A stretch of 64,000 bases of DNA. It comes from Aplectana chamaeleonis (Eukaryota > Nematoda > Chromadorea > Rhabditida > Cosmocercidae). Positions 44,454 through 56,568 of this stretch are shown here, in pieces. Numbering within the stretch: position 1 is the stretch's first letter; the number at the start of each line of letters is the position of its first letter. Under the pieces are notes generated by a model. The model was not told the DNA's origin. It made no database searches and was given only the letters and a program-made list of their open reading frames with translations. The stretch lies in assembly GCA_029168955.1 (NCBI GenBank), contig JAPDOI010000287.1, forward strand, positions 124,001 through 188,000, read 5' to 3'. The position numbers and the translations under genes were made by a program.

Positions 44454-45148
44454 GTGCAAAACTAGGGGGGGCACTCGGAATCCAAGTGAGAAATGGATGA
44501 TTCTGCTTCCACAAATCAATCTAATTTTATGGAATTTCTAGGAAATTACGAGTGATAACCTTATCAGATATCTGATAACGAAAGAAAATTTGATTTTTAT
44601 GGATGAATCTTTTCATTTCTATGGGGAAATCTTGAGTGGCCCCTCCAACTAGTTTTGCACCGAGATTGGAAGAAACTTCAAGAAACTTTCACGGAAAACA
44701 ACGATAATTCTCATGTTGAACTCAAAGTGCGGGAAATTCATGCATCTGTCATCAGTGACTCCCAACTGCCCTAGTGCATTTTGGAAGATTCCTTGATATT
44801 TATTTGTCCTAGAATTCACTATTCGGTTCGTCGTCGATCGTGTTTTTTTCTCCTGGAATTTCCTGCACTTTGAGTTCACCATGACAATTATCGTTGTTTT
44901 CCGTGAAAGTTTCTAATTTATTCCAATATCGGTGCAAAACTAGTTGGAGGGGCCACTCAAGATTTGCCCGTAGAAATGAAAAGATTCATCCGTAAAAATC
45001 AAATTTTCTTTCGTTATCAGATATCTGATAAGCTGATCACTCGTAATTTTCTAGAAATTCTATAAATTTGGATTGATTTCTGAAAGCAGAATCATCCTTT
45101 TCACGTGGTTTCTGAGTGCCCACCCCCGAACTAGTTCTGCACCGTCGA
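44454..45148. repeat. Fold-back with arms of about 290 bp
   Basis: The left arm (44454-44745) reappears inverted at about 44850-45148, with landmarks CTTATCAGATATCTGATAACG, CAACTAGTTTTGCACCG and GGAAAACAACGATAATT on one side and their complements on the other. The arms differ by substitutions and small indels, and the centre is about 100 bp. A large non-autonomous fold-back transposon. Frames inside are not conserved between the arms. Confidence 0.85.
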
Positions 45149-46280
45149 GAGCTTTGAGCCAAATACGAGAAATTCTTTCTGGAGGCCCCAAAAATTCTCT
45201 GATGGGTAGGTACCCTTACCTTTTTTGAAGCAATAAAAATGCCGTTTTTGAAATACCCGCAGCCATTTAGACAATTTCAAGCACGGGTCATTTATATACT
45301 CTCACACATCTACAGCAACGACTACATGATTTTCCAAATCGTCACCGCAAGGTAGCAAGCCTCCCTTGTAAGGCATTTCGGGCGGTCATTCGATCCAGAT
45401 TACCTTCATCGGGGAGACTGCCCTTGTTGTTAATAGTCCTCACAGGAAGCGCGGCACGCGCAAACTAGGGGTGGATTATGAAACTCTTTGGAAATCTCTT
45501 TGGAAATTATGAAACTCATGAAAAGCGTGTCGCCAATCCAGCATAGCCAAAATGTAAGCCTGGTATTCGCATCGCCGGAGATATCTTGGTGACATTCCCG
45601 CGCAACAACAATTTTTATAGTGCACCGCTAGTCCAGTGCATGCCCCGTCTGCGATCAGAACAATGAGAAATTCGATGATTTCCGGAGCTTTAGACTTGCA
45701 GCCCACTACGCCTATTTCTTGTGTTGAGTTTACTACACAAACGTCAGAAATGTCAACGTCTAAAATGGTTCTGAGCCTCAAAAAATTGAGTAGCTTAGTT
45801 AATTGCTTGAAGTTATGTGATGTTAAAAATTCTCCAAAAATAGAAAGCTTCCAATGTGCATGCTTGAATGCTGACATTTCTCGAACTAAAAATATTCTCT
45901 GATCAATTGTCTTAGATTGTGCTGGCGCTTCTGCTCCTGGTGCTAGACGATTGACCGGGGAACGCCTTTCCAGACCACAGAACTGTTTTCACGGGCTATA
46001 GTATTATGGATAACCAACACTGAGGTCTTAAGCTCTGCCAATTAATTCCACCTGACTCACACATGGGATTGAGAAGAGTAGTTGTGCTTTTTTGCGCATA
46101 CGCTGCCTTTCGTTGATCAAATATTTTACATACTCGCAATTTTTTTCGCTATAGTCAATAGTGGTGGTGCAACTGCTGAGAAGCGTGTGCAGGATTGCTT
46201 CCTTACAATGTCGGAGAGGAACTCAATCATGTAAGTTACTGTTGTAGTGTCTTTCCACAGTATTAAAAGCGTATTGCACT
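45149..46280. other. No gene recognised
   Basis: Short frames on both strands at 45476-45900 have no domain and no splice-bounded structure that I can support. Confidence 0.3.
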
Positions 46281-46589
46281 CAGGGTTGAGCAGGGTTGCG
46301 ACTTGGCGCAACGAGAGGTCGTGAAAATTTTGAAGATTTTTCGGAAAAATGCAAATTTTGTGGGGGGGGGTTTGTAAAATTTCTGAAAAAAATGGGAATT
46401 CTCTCCAAAGGAATAGGAAATTTGTCTTTTATGATAACCGCAAGTTTGTAATTTTTTTTTCAAATTTGTCACTCAAAAAGCTAAAGCGAGTTTTCATCTT
46501 GAGAGGGTGGTCGTAAAAAATTCAAAATTTCGGTCAACAGGGGGGTCGTAGCTCCGCCGGAAATTGGCGCAACGGCCTGCTCAACCCTG
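46281..46589. mobile_element. hAT-type MITE with near-exact 8-bp TSD
   Basis: Ends are CAGGGTTGAGCAGG and the inverted CCTGCTCAACCCTG. The flanking 8-mers ATTGCACT (46273-46280) and ATTGTACT (46590-46597) match at 7 of 8. The interior carries the GGGGGG-TTTGTAAAATTTC style also seen at 37190-37754. About 309 bp, non-coding. Confidence 0.85.
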
Positions 46590-46877
46590 ATTGTACTTGA
46601 GCCGAAATAAATAATCGAATGAAAATCGTACTGTTAAAGTCGGACAAAACAATTGCGATTTAATTCTAAAAGTAGAACAATCGGGAAGTGCCAAATTTCA
46701 GAAGTCCGAAAGTCGATTATTCAAAAATTACTTCATTCAGAACGAGTGTCGCTAGTTTCGAGTGATACTGCATTTTAACATGAACCTGCAATATTTAGGG
46801 CAGCAAAAATCAAGATACCGAAGTCGATCTCCAAATTTATTACTCAGTTCTATCTGTTACACAAGGAAAAACTCGTT

Positions 46878-49800
46878 ATGTCTGCGAATTCGCGGTCGCC
46901 ATCCATCAACGCTGAAAGGAACAAGTTGCTCAATCAACTCGTGAGCGAAGTGAAACGGAGGTTTGGGTTCACCCTGGACGTTAAGAAAGCGAAAGCGCAC
47001 TTCGACTACACTAAACAGAGGGCTCTTAATAAAGGCTTCGAAATCAACAAGCGAGGAAGGCAGGAGAAGAAGTAAGCACAGAATTCCCACCATCGTGATA
47101 GTGATTCAAGATGATTGTCTAGGTACAGAGGAGGGACTGGTGGAGGTTTGAACAAGGAGAAAGAGGCTATTTTTCAAACAGACGTCGGTTTCGACGACGA
47201 TGTAGATGAGGCATTGTGGGAAGTATTTCGCGGGACACCGGCGGCTGAAGGGATAGATGGAGGGGAGACACCTGTTGGTGCCTCACACACTCCACGAAGC
47301 AACCGTGAAAGCGTCGTCAGTGTTGTACAACAGAGGTGATTCATAGAGGACGAAATATGGACAAGCTGTTGATGTTTCGCTGATGCTGCTTTTTTTTTCA
47401 GGTCCGGTGATTCCGACATGGAGTCGGACTCAACTTTCGGTGAAGCAGTCAGAGGAGATACAGCGTCGTCATCCCAGGATGGTGGCGTTCGCCCGCAGAA
47501 GCGTACCAGTGAAGAAAACTATCACGCTGTGGTTGAGAGGTATGCTTGTCGAGCCCTTTCTTCATATTTCATTCTTTTTCACTGTTGTTGCTGAGCACAA
47601 AGTGAAGCAAGGTTATGGCCATGCAATCCATGCAATACTGCATAGGCTGCCGACGGTGGTGGGATGGCGTCCTATTAATTTTAGGGTGGACTATTTTTTG
47701 AAGCGCGTCATTAGTTTTTTGAATTATTATTTTTTCATTCAGTCCGTGGATTAGAATGTTACAACACTCTCAATACACTGCCGAGGTGCGTATTTTTATC
47801 AAAAGATATCAAAACAAATGAGGGGTGAGAGCTCCGCCACGGTTCTTGCTATAGCATTCTGCCCTTGTTATGAGAATTGTGAACCCTGTTTGAGGAGAGC
47901 GTCATAAAGTTTCGGTTTGGTCGACGGTTTGAGTTTAAGTTGGGGCCTGGTCATTCGGTTGAGACTCAAAGGCAGGGTTCGCGATAAAAACGACTTTCGA
48001 GCTCTCTCTATGAGAATGTAGATTTGACCATCATAAAGGTAGAAAATGGTGGAAAAACCCGGAAATTCTCGGGGGAAAAAACGCGCAAAAACCAAGTATA
48101 ACGGCTAATTAGCGGTGTCGGTCGGCCCCCCAATTAACGAGATTTTCATTAATGCTCGCTTATTCGCCTTTTATTTTGCTGTTAAGGTAGTCAGTAGTCT
48201 TTAGGAATGTTCAGAAATCACTTTAGAACCAAAAAAGCTGACAAAACAGGCGTTTACGCTAATCTCGATAATTGGGGGAGGACACCAAGCCATAACTTGT
48301 TCCTGAGCGCTTTTTCTCCAATTTTTTACTTATTCTCACTCCTGTGATGACCAGATCTACCATTTCGTGGGGATAGCACAACAACCGATTTTATCGGGAA
48401 CCCTACCTTTAACTGATGCAGCTGTCGACAATGATTCGAAAACGGAGAAATGTCGTATGAAAGATGGCTTGAATACAATAAGTTTTTGTACAATTATAGC
48501 ACATGTGGCGGCTTACACAAGTGGTCATCTTTATGGGGGTTGCTTTATGCTCTTGAAAACATAAATGGATGAAACTAACAAATTATGAATACACAGTTAG
48601 TAGATATCGTGAAAACTACACAGAGGCTCGAGCGATTTCCAGTATACCGAACATTGGTATTAGATGTTAGTTGAAATTAACACTTTCACAGATTAAAAAC
48701 GTCGTCTAGAATGCACTCACAAGGAGTTAGTAATATAAGCTCTTATATCTACGTTCTGCGGGGGATGAGGCATTGTGCCCTTCAGAGCACCTAAAGGCTG
48801 CCCACTCTGTGCTCCTAGTTCGAAGCCCATGTTATATAAGATAACACACGCTTTGATTAATTTTTGAAGCTTAGGAGGCTCAATTCTTGTTATGTTGTGC
48901 AGGATAGGGAAACGCCTCTTTAACGCCCCAAAAGCCTGTTCAACAACTCGGCGACACTTGGTGTGTTCCTTGTTGAAGCGCGCCTTTGCAGGATCAGCCT
49001 CGGCTCTAGCTTCTCTATAGGGCGTCACTATGGCGTTGGAATTGGCGTAGCCCGCGTCGCCGAGAAGACAGTATCCAGCAGGGACGCGGCCATCTTCGTA
49101 GAAACGAAATGCGGCCGAACGTCGCCATACTGCCGAGTCATGCCGACTGCCAGGGTGGTTGCAGTTGATGAATAGGAATCTTCCCCTGGCGTCGACAATC
49201 GCTAACATGTTCACTGCTGGATAACCTTTACGGCAGTAAAACTGGTCTCCGTATGCGCGTGGCCTTTGTATCCTTATGAGACACCCGTCGATACAACCAA
49301 TCACATCTGAATAGGAGGCACAATGGTTTAGTCTTTTGTACTAAAACTCGCATTTCATACTTACTGGTGAATCGGCTTCTCCTTGAGAATTCTCTGGCCT
49401 TCTCCCTGCACCATGCGGCATCATCAAGCGGGAATCTCATAAAGAACCCTTCAATGTCAGGATGCGTGAGGGCTTCGATTACCCTACCAACGACATCGCT
49501 GACACATTTCTGGCTCACTCCGAACACATCGGCGACCAGAGTTTGGTGACCATTTGTTGCGAGATACCGCAACGCAATCAGCACCTTCAGAAATTGAAGT
49601 TAAAACATGCACTTTTTTTAATATGTTGGAAAGTTTATACCTGGTTCCTCTTGTTGATAACCCAAGGCTCAAACCCATTCATGGGGAGCAGGGGGGATAG
49701 GGTTCGAACAATTTCGTCCACGTGGTGTGGATAGAACCGGTACTTGGAGAAAAAGATTTCTTCGTTATCCTCGAATTCTACAGTTGGGTAACGCCTGCGA

Positions 49801-50861
49801 TAGTTGACGTTACGTCGCCTTTGTGTCGGGTGCACTAACAGCAAAGCCATGTTGTTTCCCACTTAGAGTTCTGAAGACTTAGACATTGCCAGGTGAACCA
49901 TATTAAACAGCACGGACGATTAATGATGTCGAAGGTTCAAATTTAGACGGAGTAGAAAACTGTTCTCACTGTTTCAGCTGCGCCCAATCTATTTATTTAT
50001 TGTCTATGTCCATAGTATGCGCCAAAACATCGTACATTGAGAACCAAACAGCAGTGAATATTCAAACAAGAAAATCAAAACGCAAAAAAAAACATTCAAA
50101 AGGAAAAGACAAAGGAAAAATCAAATGTCAAGAATCTGCGGAAAGCCGGTATACAGTCATAGTCACCGGTAGTAGTTTGCATGATGTGAGAATACTTTTT
50201 TTCTTCTGTGTGGGCATTGCGAAACGAAAGCGAAAATGGACTGGATTAGAGAAAAAAGAAAAACCGTTGTAATTGAATCGCGATACAATGTCAATGAGGT
50301 TGGCGCGGACAGTGCCAGCCAGCTATAACACCTATATTTATATACCGCAGCTTCGAAACGGGTACGAATACTACTGAAATTTAGAGTTGTTTCGTTCTGC
50401 GCTCAAGTATCGAAGTAATATGGAACAAGGGCTCTCAATTTCAGTCCGCACGAGAGTGGTTGCGAATCTGTCGATGAAATAGATGTCGGCGAGCCACGCC
50501 CGTTTCTGGTATGTAGAGCTGTTGATATAGTTGTAGCCACAAAGTTTATATGATTCCCTCATGGTACACAGTTCAGGATAATTTCGCGGGTATGAGGAGG
50601 GCGCTGAAGCCAAAGCGCGAGAGCTTGGTTCAAAAGCAGAGCAGGTTGCTTGATGTAAGTGTAGCAGCAGAATTTCTGTCGTTGATCGGTGCAAGATTTC
50701 TTGTTTTTCAGCGACAAGACGAATTTTTCAAGACGATGACCAACACAATGAAGGAAGTGCTCCAGTACGTTCGCGAATGCCGGCAAGAGTTGAAGGGAAA
50801 CCCGAGGCCTGGCGTAGGAGATCCGAATCTGGAGCCATCGACTTCAGGGTCGGTGATTTAG
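46878..50861 (+). CDS. Five-exon DNA-binding-like protein, possible Harbinger partner
   Basis: Exons 46878-47071, 47123-47335, 47402-47539, 50531-50654 and 50712-50861 join in phase to a 272-residue protein ending at TAG. Donors GTAAGC, GTGATT, GTATGC, GTAAGT; acceptors include TTTTCAG twice. Residues 10-65 form a basic helical segment (RNKLLNQLVSEVKRRFGF, then KKAKAHFDYTKQRALNKG) resembling the Myb/SANT-like or trihelix domain of PIF/Harbinger accessory proteins. The middle is acidic and Ser-rich. The last 70 residues (RQDEFFKTMTNTMKEVLQYV) look like a coiled coil. In Harbinger systems such a partner carries the transposase to the nucleus and TIRs. The Myb-like assignment is tentative. The 2,991-bp fourth intron contains the transposase on the opposite strand and a MITE. 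Confidence 0.65.
47968..48412. mobile_element. MITE family 1, copy C
   Basis: Ends are AAAGGCAGGGTTCGCGATAA and the inverted TTATCGGGAACCCTACCTTT. It has the same interior as copy A (GGTGTCGGTCGGCCCCCC, CCAAGCCATAACTTGTTCC). Inserted in the large intron between the accessory-like exon 3 and the antisense transposase. Confidence 0.85.
48717..49862 (-). CDS. PIF/Harbinger (HARBI1-type) transposase
   Basis: Exons 49862-49641, 49584-49365 and 49306-48717 (minus strand) join in phase to 343 residues, the usual length for HARBI1-like proteins. An N-terminal helix-turn-helix-like segment (ADVFGVSQKCVSDVVGRVIEAL) is followed by a DDE_4 domain. NVIGCIDGCLI carries the first Asp, LLGDAGYAN the second, and CRRVVEQAFGALKRRF the catalytic Glu; GSRHDSAVW is the other conserved block. 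No internal stop or frameshift was seen. Introns are 56 and 58 bp with GTATAA/CTGAAG and GTAAGT/TTCAG borders. It lies entirely within an intron of the plus-strand gene. A start at the second Met (49850) is also possible. Confidence 0.85.
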
Positions 50862-53798
50862 GCCGACTGAAGTTTCGGCGTATAGCTAGCTAGTTTTAGG
50901 TATTTAGGGGATTGAGGCGCAATCGGGAGCTACTGAGCCGCTCCATTGTGAGCAGTATTCTTATTTTTCCAGTGGTGACGCGATGCATACCAAAAGACTG
51001 CTAATGTGCACTTCTTGAACCAAGTTTTGTAAATGAGACAACTTCTAAACGATTGTGGAGATACTGATCTTCTCCTCTTTTTCGGCTTCGGTTCCTTTTA
51101 CTGGGACTGATTTTGGTTTACCAAATAATGCTAGAAGATGGGGTCTTGATTTAGGGCCTCATATGATTTTTCCACAGTCTCTCAGTTTCATCAGTGTATA
51201 CAGGAATACGAAGATCCGTAGCAGCGACTACTTCTCTTTTCAGTTCTGTTCCAATGCTGAGGCATTGCTCCTGGCGCTACGTCTCAAGGGTCAGGGTACG
51301 AAGCTCTCGACAGGGTTAAGAAAATAACAAATTTCAGCTACAATCAAACTTGAGCTTTTGAAAGCTTGAGGTTGCAGTATGAGGCCCCAAATCAAGATTC
51401 CATTCACCAAGATCGCTTCATATCTGCATCATCATGACATGCGATTCCTGCCGAGGTTTGAAGAAGGGAAAATTTATATTTTGGTAATTATTCTAGATTT
51501 GTCTCAATAGCAAAGCCTAGTTGAACACATGCAAATGGTTCCACCGAATTGCCGAAACATCGCATCATTATTGCAATTGTATTGTTATATTTGTGTTGAA
51601 GGGGCTCTGTATGGCGCTTCATTCTTCGTAGTTACTCGTCTGAATTGTTTTCAATTACTTGTTTTGAATCTTGTTCTCGAGCTTGTTGCAGAAGTTCATC
51701 TGAGGACGTGAACTCTATCTGTTTTAAAAAAATCGATGGTATCTTTTTTTCGACAAACCCCAATTTCTTTGTTGATGTTATTGGTTTGCTGAAATGTTGG
51801 TTGTGAGTAGTATACTACACTATTTGTTTCCGAGGTTAGCCCTATCTGTCGTTATGCGATATCTCTTCTCGAATGGATTTTCTGCATAGGAAGTTGGTAT
51901 TTTGTTATCGTTACTGGCTATTCTCACTTGTTATTACTTCCGTTTAAAACGGGTACTCATTGTGCAATAATTGTTGTGTTGAATGTTGATGAAAGTGTTA
52001 CTAATGTTTTTTTCATCATGTTTTGTTTTTGTCTGCGTGTTTCCCTAAAACGCCACGGAAATTAAGAAGCCAAGAGTGATCATAAGGAGGGTAGAAATCG
52101 CCTCAAGAGTCCTGAGTTTATCCATCTATTTAACACAGAAAAAGCGGTATTATTTTCAACTAGCTCAAATATGGCAGTGTTTGCGTTGAATACTAATACT
52201 AAAGGAGAATAGATCACGCGCGGATGCTGTAAAAGGGGATGCAGGCGATGAAATCTTCGAATAACGAAACCCAGTATCCTTGTAAAGTGCGCTCTACTTC
52301 GTGCCCGAATTAACGCTGGCCAATCACATGTGTGCGCGCGCATGCTTCTGCTTAGCCACAATCGCTGCCTCTCTCCTTCGCTCCTCTAGCGCATGCGAAA
52401 CAGAGTGAATTCGCTTCCAAGTAGTTGGCAGCATATGATTTGCTGTTCACAACAGCGGCCAAGCGCTTTGACGACGCCCGTGCCACGAAAGATCGTAGTG
52501 TGACCACGGCCTTTTGTCACGATTATCCTCTAGGTGCCCGCTGCGACTGCGGACGGGGACGTTGCGACGATAAGGTCTCTATGTCACATGGAAGTAGATT
52601 ATGTTTCTTACAATACAATGTTCCTTCATAGAGAGCCTTAATTTGCCGCTTCGGCAATTCTTCCTTTCCTACTCATTTGGCTCTATCGCGTTGCTCCCCC
52701 GTATTCGTAGGCGTCCTGGTCAGATGAATGTTCCGAGCACGAGTGTGCGGAAATATTAAACACATGGTCGAGCTGATGAACTTCTAACATCAAATACGGC
52801 CGAGCTTGATATTCTCAAAGAAACGAAATATTCGTCCAGGACGTGCAAGGCTGCGTGTTCAGGCGGATAACGTGGGACCTCACGCCACAAGTCACTTCAT
52901 CGCGCGCAGCACTCGCAGATCATAATGAAATGAAATCCGGGTCGTAGGTGAAATGTTTGCCGCCCGTTTTTTTGGTAGCTGCTTTTTTCGGCTAATGTCA
53001 GGGTAGTATGGTTGTTTACTGATTACTTCTGTTTTGCTGATTCTGTTAGTTTTTTTTTCCTGTTAGGTACGAAACATCGAAAAAGGCTTAGCCGAATCGA
53101 TACACCGGACCAGCCCACGTCGCACTGCAAACGAACACTTAGGGGCGCCTGAGGGTGCAAAACAGTGCTATCTCCTCTCGAGCTGCCTAATAACAGCTAG
53201 AAGCGAAATTCTGCATGCAGCCTCTGTTGTACGGCATACATCATGTGAAAAATGATGGTGAATTAAATGGGTGATTTTGCTGCTGCGACGTTTGAAGGCC
53301 TCCAGCTCTTCTCCATTGAAACCCTACCTTCCAATGTCCGCTTTCGGAGCCGCGCGCCTATCAAACATCAGAACGAAGAATCATGAAGAAACGATTGATT
53401 TTGAGATGCAGTCTGGAGATTCCCAAAATTCCCAAAAGTCCCCTCATCGAACTTTCCTCATGTTCCACATTTGTTTCTCAGCTTGAGCACCGATTGCTCA
53501 CTTATTACACGTGCTCACCTGACACAAAACCAAGTTTTGAAGGAAACTTATTCTAGTGATTGGCTTTATGAGTACTCGATTGAACACGATCCTATCGCAG
53601 CGAAATCCCGATCCACAATTGCTGCAAACCGCACGGGGAAGCATGATCGTGGTGGAACTGCAGGTTCTCACCACGATTATCGTCAAGCTAATTAGGCATT
53701 ATTGAAGATCTGCGGCCTGCAATATCGGTTGTCTGGAACTGTGGGTCAGAATTTAGCTCCGCTAAAAATTGTACGCAGTTTTTACGATTATGTTGAAA
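50862..53798. other. No gene recognised
   Basis: Follows the stop of the accessory-like gene. 51130-51170 (GGGTCTTGATTTAGGGCCTC) has an inverted partner at about 51378-51405, so part is a small fold-back. 51700-52060 is T-rich. 52290-52400 has alternating CGCG and CTCGC words. Short frames have no domain. No TIR for the Harbinger pair was identified here. Confidence 0.35.
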
Positions 53799-53957
53799 AT
53801 AATAGTAGTATTACTAGTAATAATAATCATGATAGCAATGCTCATACTAATAATGATAATAATAATACTAGCACTAATACTACTACTAACATTAATAACC
53901 TCAAAAATAATAATAATAACAATAATAATAATAATAATAGTGATAATAATAATAAGG

Positions 53958-54011
<54 letters not shown>

Positions 54012-54380
54012 GTAATAATAATAATATTAATAATATTAATAATAATAATAATAATAAGGATAATAATAATAATAAAAATAATAATAATAAAAAATAATAA
54101 TAATAAGGATAATAATAGTAATAATAATAATAATAACAATGATATTTTCAATAATTATAGTTATAATAATAATTATTATAGTAAAAACGTACTATTAATG
54201 ACAATAATAATGATAACAATATGAAAAACATGATTAACAATAATTATAATAACAATAATAATAATATTGATAATAATAGCAATATCAACAGTATTAATGG
54301 TACTGTGTGCATTAACACTATTAGCATTATTAATATTAATATTAATAACGCTTGCAATATTTATGATACTGAGAACATCC
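53799..54380. repeat. Long (TAA)n microsatellite
   Basis: About 580 bp dominated by AAT/TAA trinucleotides, purest at about 53905-54165, with interruptions (GAT, ACT, CAA) that increase toward both ends. The Asn- or Ile-only frames are artefacts. Confidence 0.95.
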
Positions 54381-55192
54381 TACAGTAATAGAATTAATTG
54401 AAAAATTAAACGAATGACATGGAAAATTATGATTAGTGATAAAATAATTTCAATCTTCTTTATAACGTTTGCAGCATAAACTGCACTTTTGTGCAGCTCA
54501 AGACAACCTACATAGCTTGAGAAATCCTTGTAGTTGTACAAGCAATAATACTGGGTCGATCGCCGATTCTGCTGGTCAACTCGCACCGAACTATTGAGTC
54601 GCTGTTCTCGACCTCCCCAGACAGCACTTCGAAAATTTTAGGGTCACCCAACAAAGTTTCTGATGAGCTCACCGGAACGGCGGGTTTACTACAGGCCCTT
54701 CAGTGTGCAAACTTCTTCGGTTGTCGTGAATGTGATCACCTCGGAACATGTGTGAGCATGAATTATTCGGAGAAGGATGAGTAGAGTGCAGGTGAGGAAT
54801 TTTTGCTGTTTGGTCCTTTTTATTCTGTTTTGGTATATCGGTAGGTGGTGATGGTGCTGTCGACGGAAAAGTTGTATGCGACGAATAGGCCAAATCATCT
54901 TGAGTATAGTTTAAACGATGGAAAAACTAAGACGTAGGATTTTGATGGAGACGTATAGCAGGGGTGCACTGATGAAGCTAGTTGAGCAGAGTAGGAGAAA
55001 GAGGACGACTTCTTTGTGGCTCCAGCATTGAAAGTTGTAAAGCCTCTCCCAGCACACGTAGCATAGAAGAATTTCACAAATGGGGTGAGCTTTGCCGGAT
55101 TGTTGGGTCGTAGAATAGAGTTTACTGTGCTTCCAGGTACTGATAGATGCGATGTAGTCAAACATTACCAGCAAGTTGGGGAATAAAATTCT
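54381..55192. other. Probable 3' part of the BEL element, undefined
   Basis: Continues below the Env-like remnant on minus. Short frames are decayed. The 3' LTR would be expected here but cannot be recognised without the 5' LTR, which lies beyond the window or is displaced by the hAT insertion. Confidence 0.3.
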
Positions 55193-55636
55193 TTAGGAGG
55201 TGACGTCTTTTAAGAAGACGCAGTAGTTATGGACAAAAATTTCTGCAATGTCGATCTTTTGGTTACTGCGAGAGGAGATTCCACCTATCGTACAATTCTT
55301 TTCGATGTTGGGAGGCATTTCTGATTGTATTTCTCTTTTCTCGACTGGAGAACCAAAGTATGGCCTTACAACGGTCCCCCATGTCTTGATAGGAATTTCC
55401 GTGGATGATTCGGTGTCAATGATGTTTAAGATCGCTGGCGGATTGTCATATGTGCAGAACAGTTTTCCATTTTCTTCGCACTGATGTTTTTCGCAGAAGC
55501 GGGATGTTCCTATGAACGTTCGTTTAGGAAGTCGTCTCCATCCTTTTCTGTCGATGAAGGTAAAGTCGCTTTCGTCCAAATATTCCTTGATGCTTATTGT
55601 GAAGTGTTTCACTAGAAGGATATTGTCGTCAAACAA
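55193..55636 (-). pseudogene. Post-integrase Env-like remnant
   Basis: 147-residue minus frame after the integrase/DUF5641 region, where env sits in nematode BEL elements. It contains a Cys-bearing stretch (FCEKHQCEENGKLFCTYD) compatible with an extracellular glycoprotein ectodomain, but no signal peptide or membrane segment in frame. It does not overlap the part of Env preserved at 32625-33848, so homology is inferred from position and Cys pattern only. Confidence 0.4.
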
Positions 55637-55639
55637 CTG

Positions 55640-56568
55640 GATCTGATGGGAAGTTTCTATTTGTCGTTTGCTGTCGCATTTTTAGGAAGAATTGAAGAAA
55701 CAGACCTGGTTGGGCGAGTAGTTTTGTATTTTCTCAGAAAGCATTGCTAATTCCGAAAGAGTAGTACTGATGCCATCACTGAAGGAGCAGGAGATAGCCC
55801 AATTCGGGCAGTTGCACGGTTTTGCGCACAGTGTCGAATTGTCCTTGAAGGGAAAATCAGATCGTAGTGCGCCAAATGGACAAGATACTGGAAACTAACA
55901 TAGCTTTTCCTTAGTAGTATCATTGTATCGAGCGATGGTGATTCCTTGTTTAACGCAAATTGTCGACTACAGAATTGTTTTGCTGAAGCTGGAGCTAGTG
56001 AGACAGCGTGTGTTAACTGCTGTGACTGCTTGAGCTAAGAAAATGATACCCACATATATGTTCAGGCGAGCTTTTGATCTTGTGGCCATAGGATGACGTG
56101 TGGGGAGTGTCTCTGAGGTAGTTCTTGGATTGGTTGGTTTGTATCATTGTTGATTGATTCACTAGTGTTATGAGATGCGTTAGGAGCCGCTGAAACCTCA
56201 AGTTTGTCGACAAGATTGAATGGTCGTGCAGCTTCTGCAGTGACATTTGTTGAATTGTTTGAAGACTTTGGCCTGGTTATCATCGGATGCCGATTTTCTG
56301 TTGACGGTTGAGTGATGAGAGTGTATGCTGGATTGTGTCCGTCTGGATCCTGAACTTCTAGCTTATACAGCAGATTGATGGGTCGTGTAATGACTTTTTT
56401 CGATGCGATTTCAATCGCGGCAGATCTTTGAAAGTTACCCGATGATGATTTCACTTCTCCTAATTTCCATTTTCCTCTATCGAGGTTGCTGTCGTGAATA
56501 ACTACTATGTCTCCTTGTTCTGGATGATCTTGGTTTTCACATCGTGGATGTGGATGGGTGATGCGATA
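55640..56568 (-). pseudogene. BEL DUF5641-like tail and linker
   Basis: Directly after an in-frame stop at 56569 the same frame continues with GDIVVIHDSNLDRGKWKLGE and VITRPINLLYKLEV, the characteristic end of BEL/Pao pol (nucleic-acid-binding tail of the integrase). A Ser/Asn/Pro-rich linker to about 56062 follows, then decayed frames toward the Env-like part. Confidence 0.65.

Noticed and set aside
52425..52631. 68-residue plus frame with a CDCGRGRCDD stretch
   Set aside because: No splice sites, partner exons or known domain; likely chance.
53702..54224. Long Asn-only (plus) and Ile-only (both strands) open frames
   Set aside because: They are translations of the (TAA)n microsatellite; no stop arises because of the repeat, and no other coding evidence exists.
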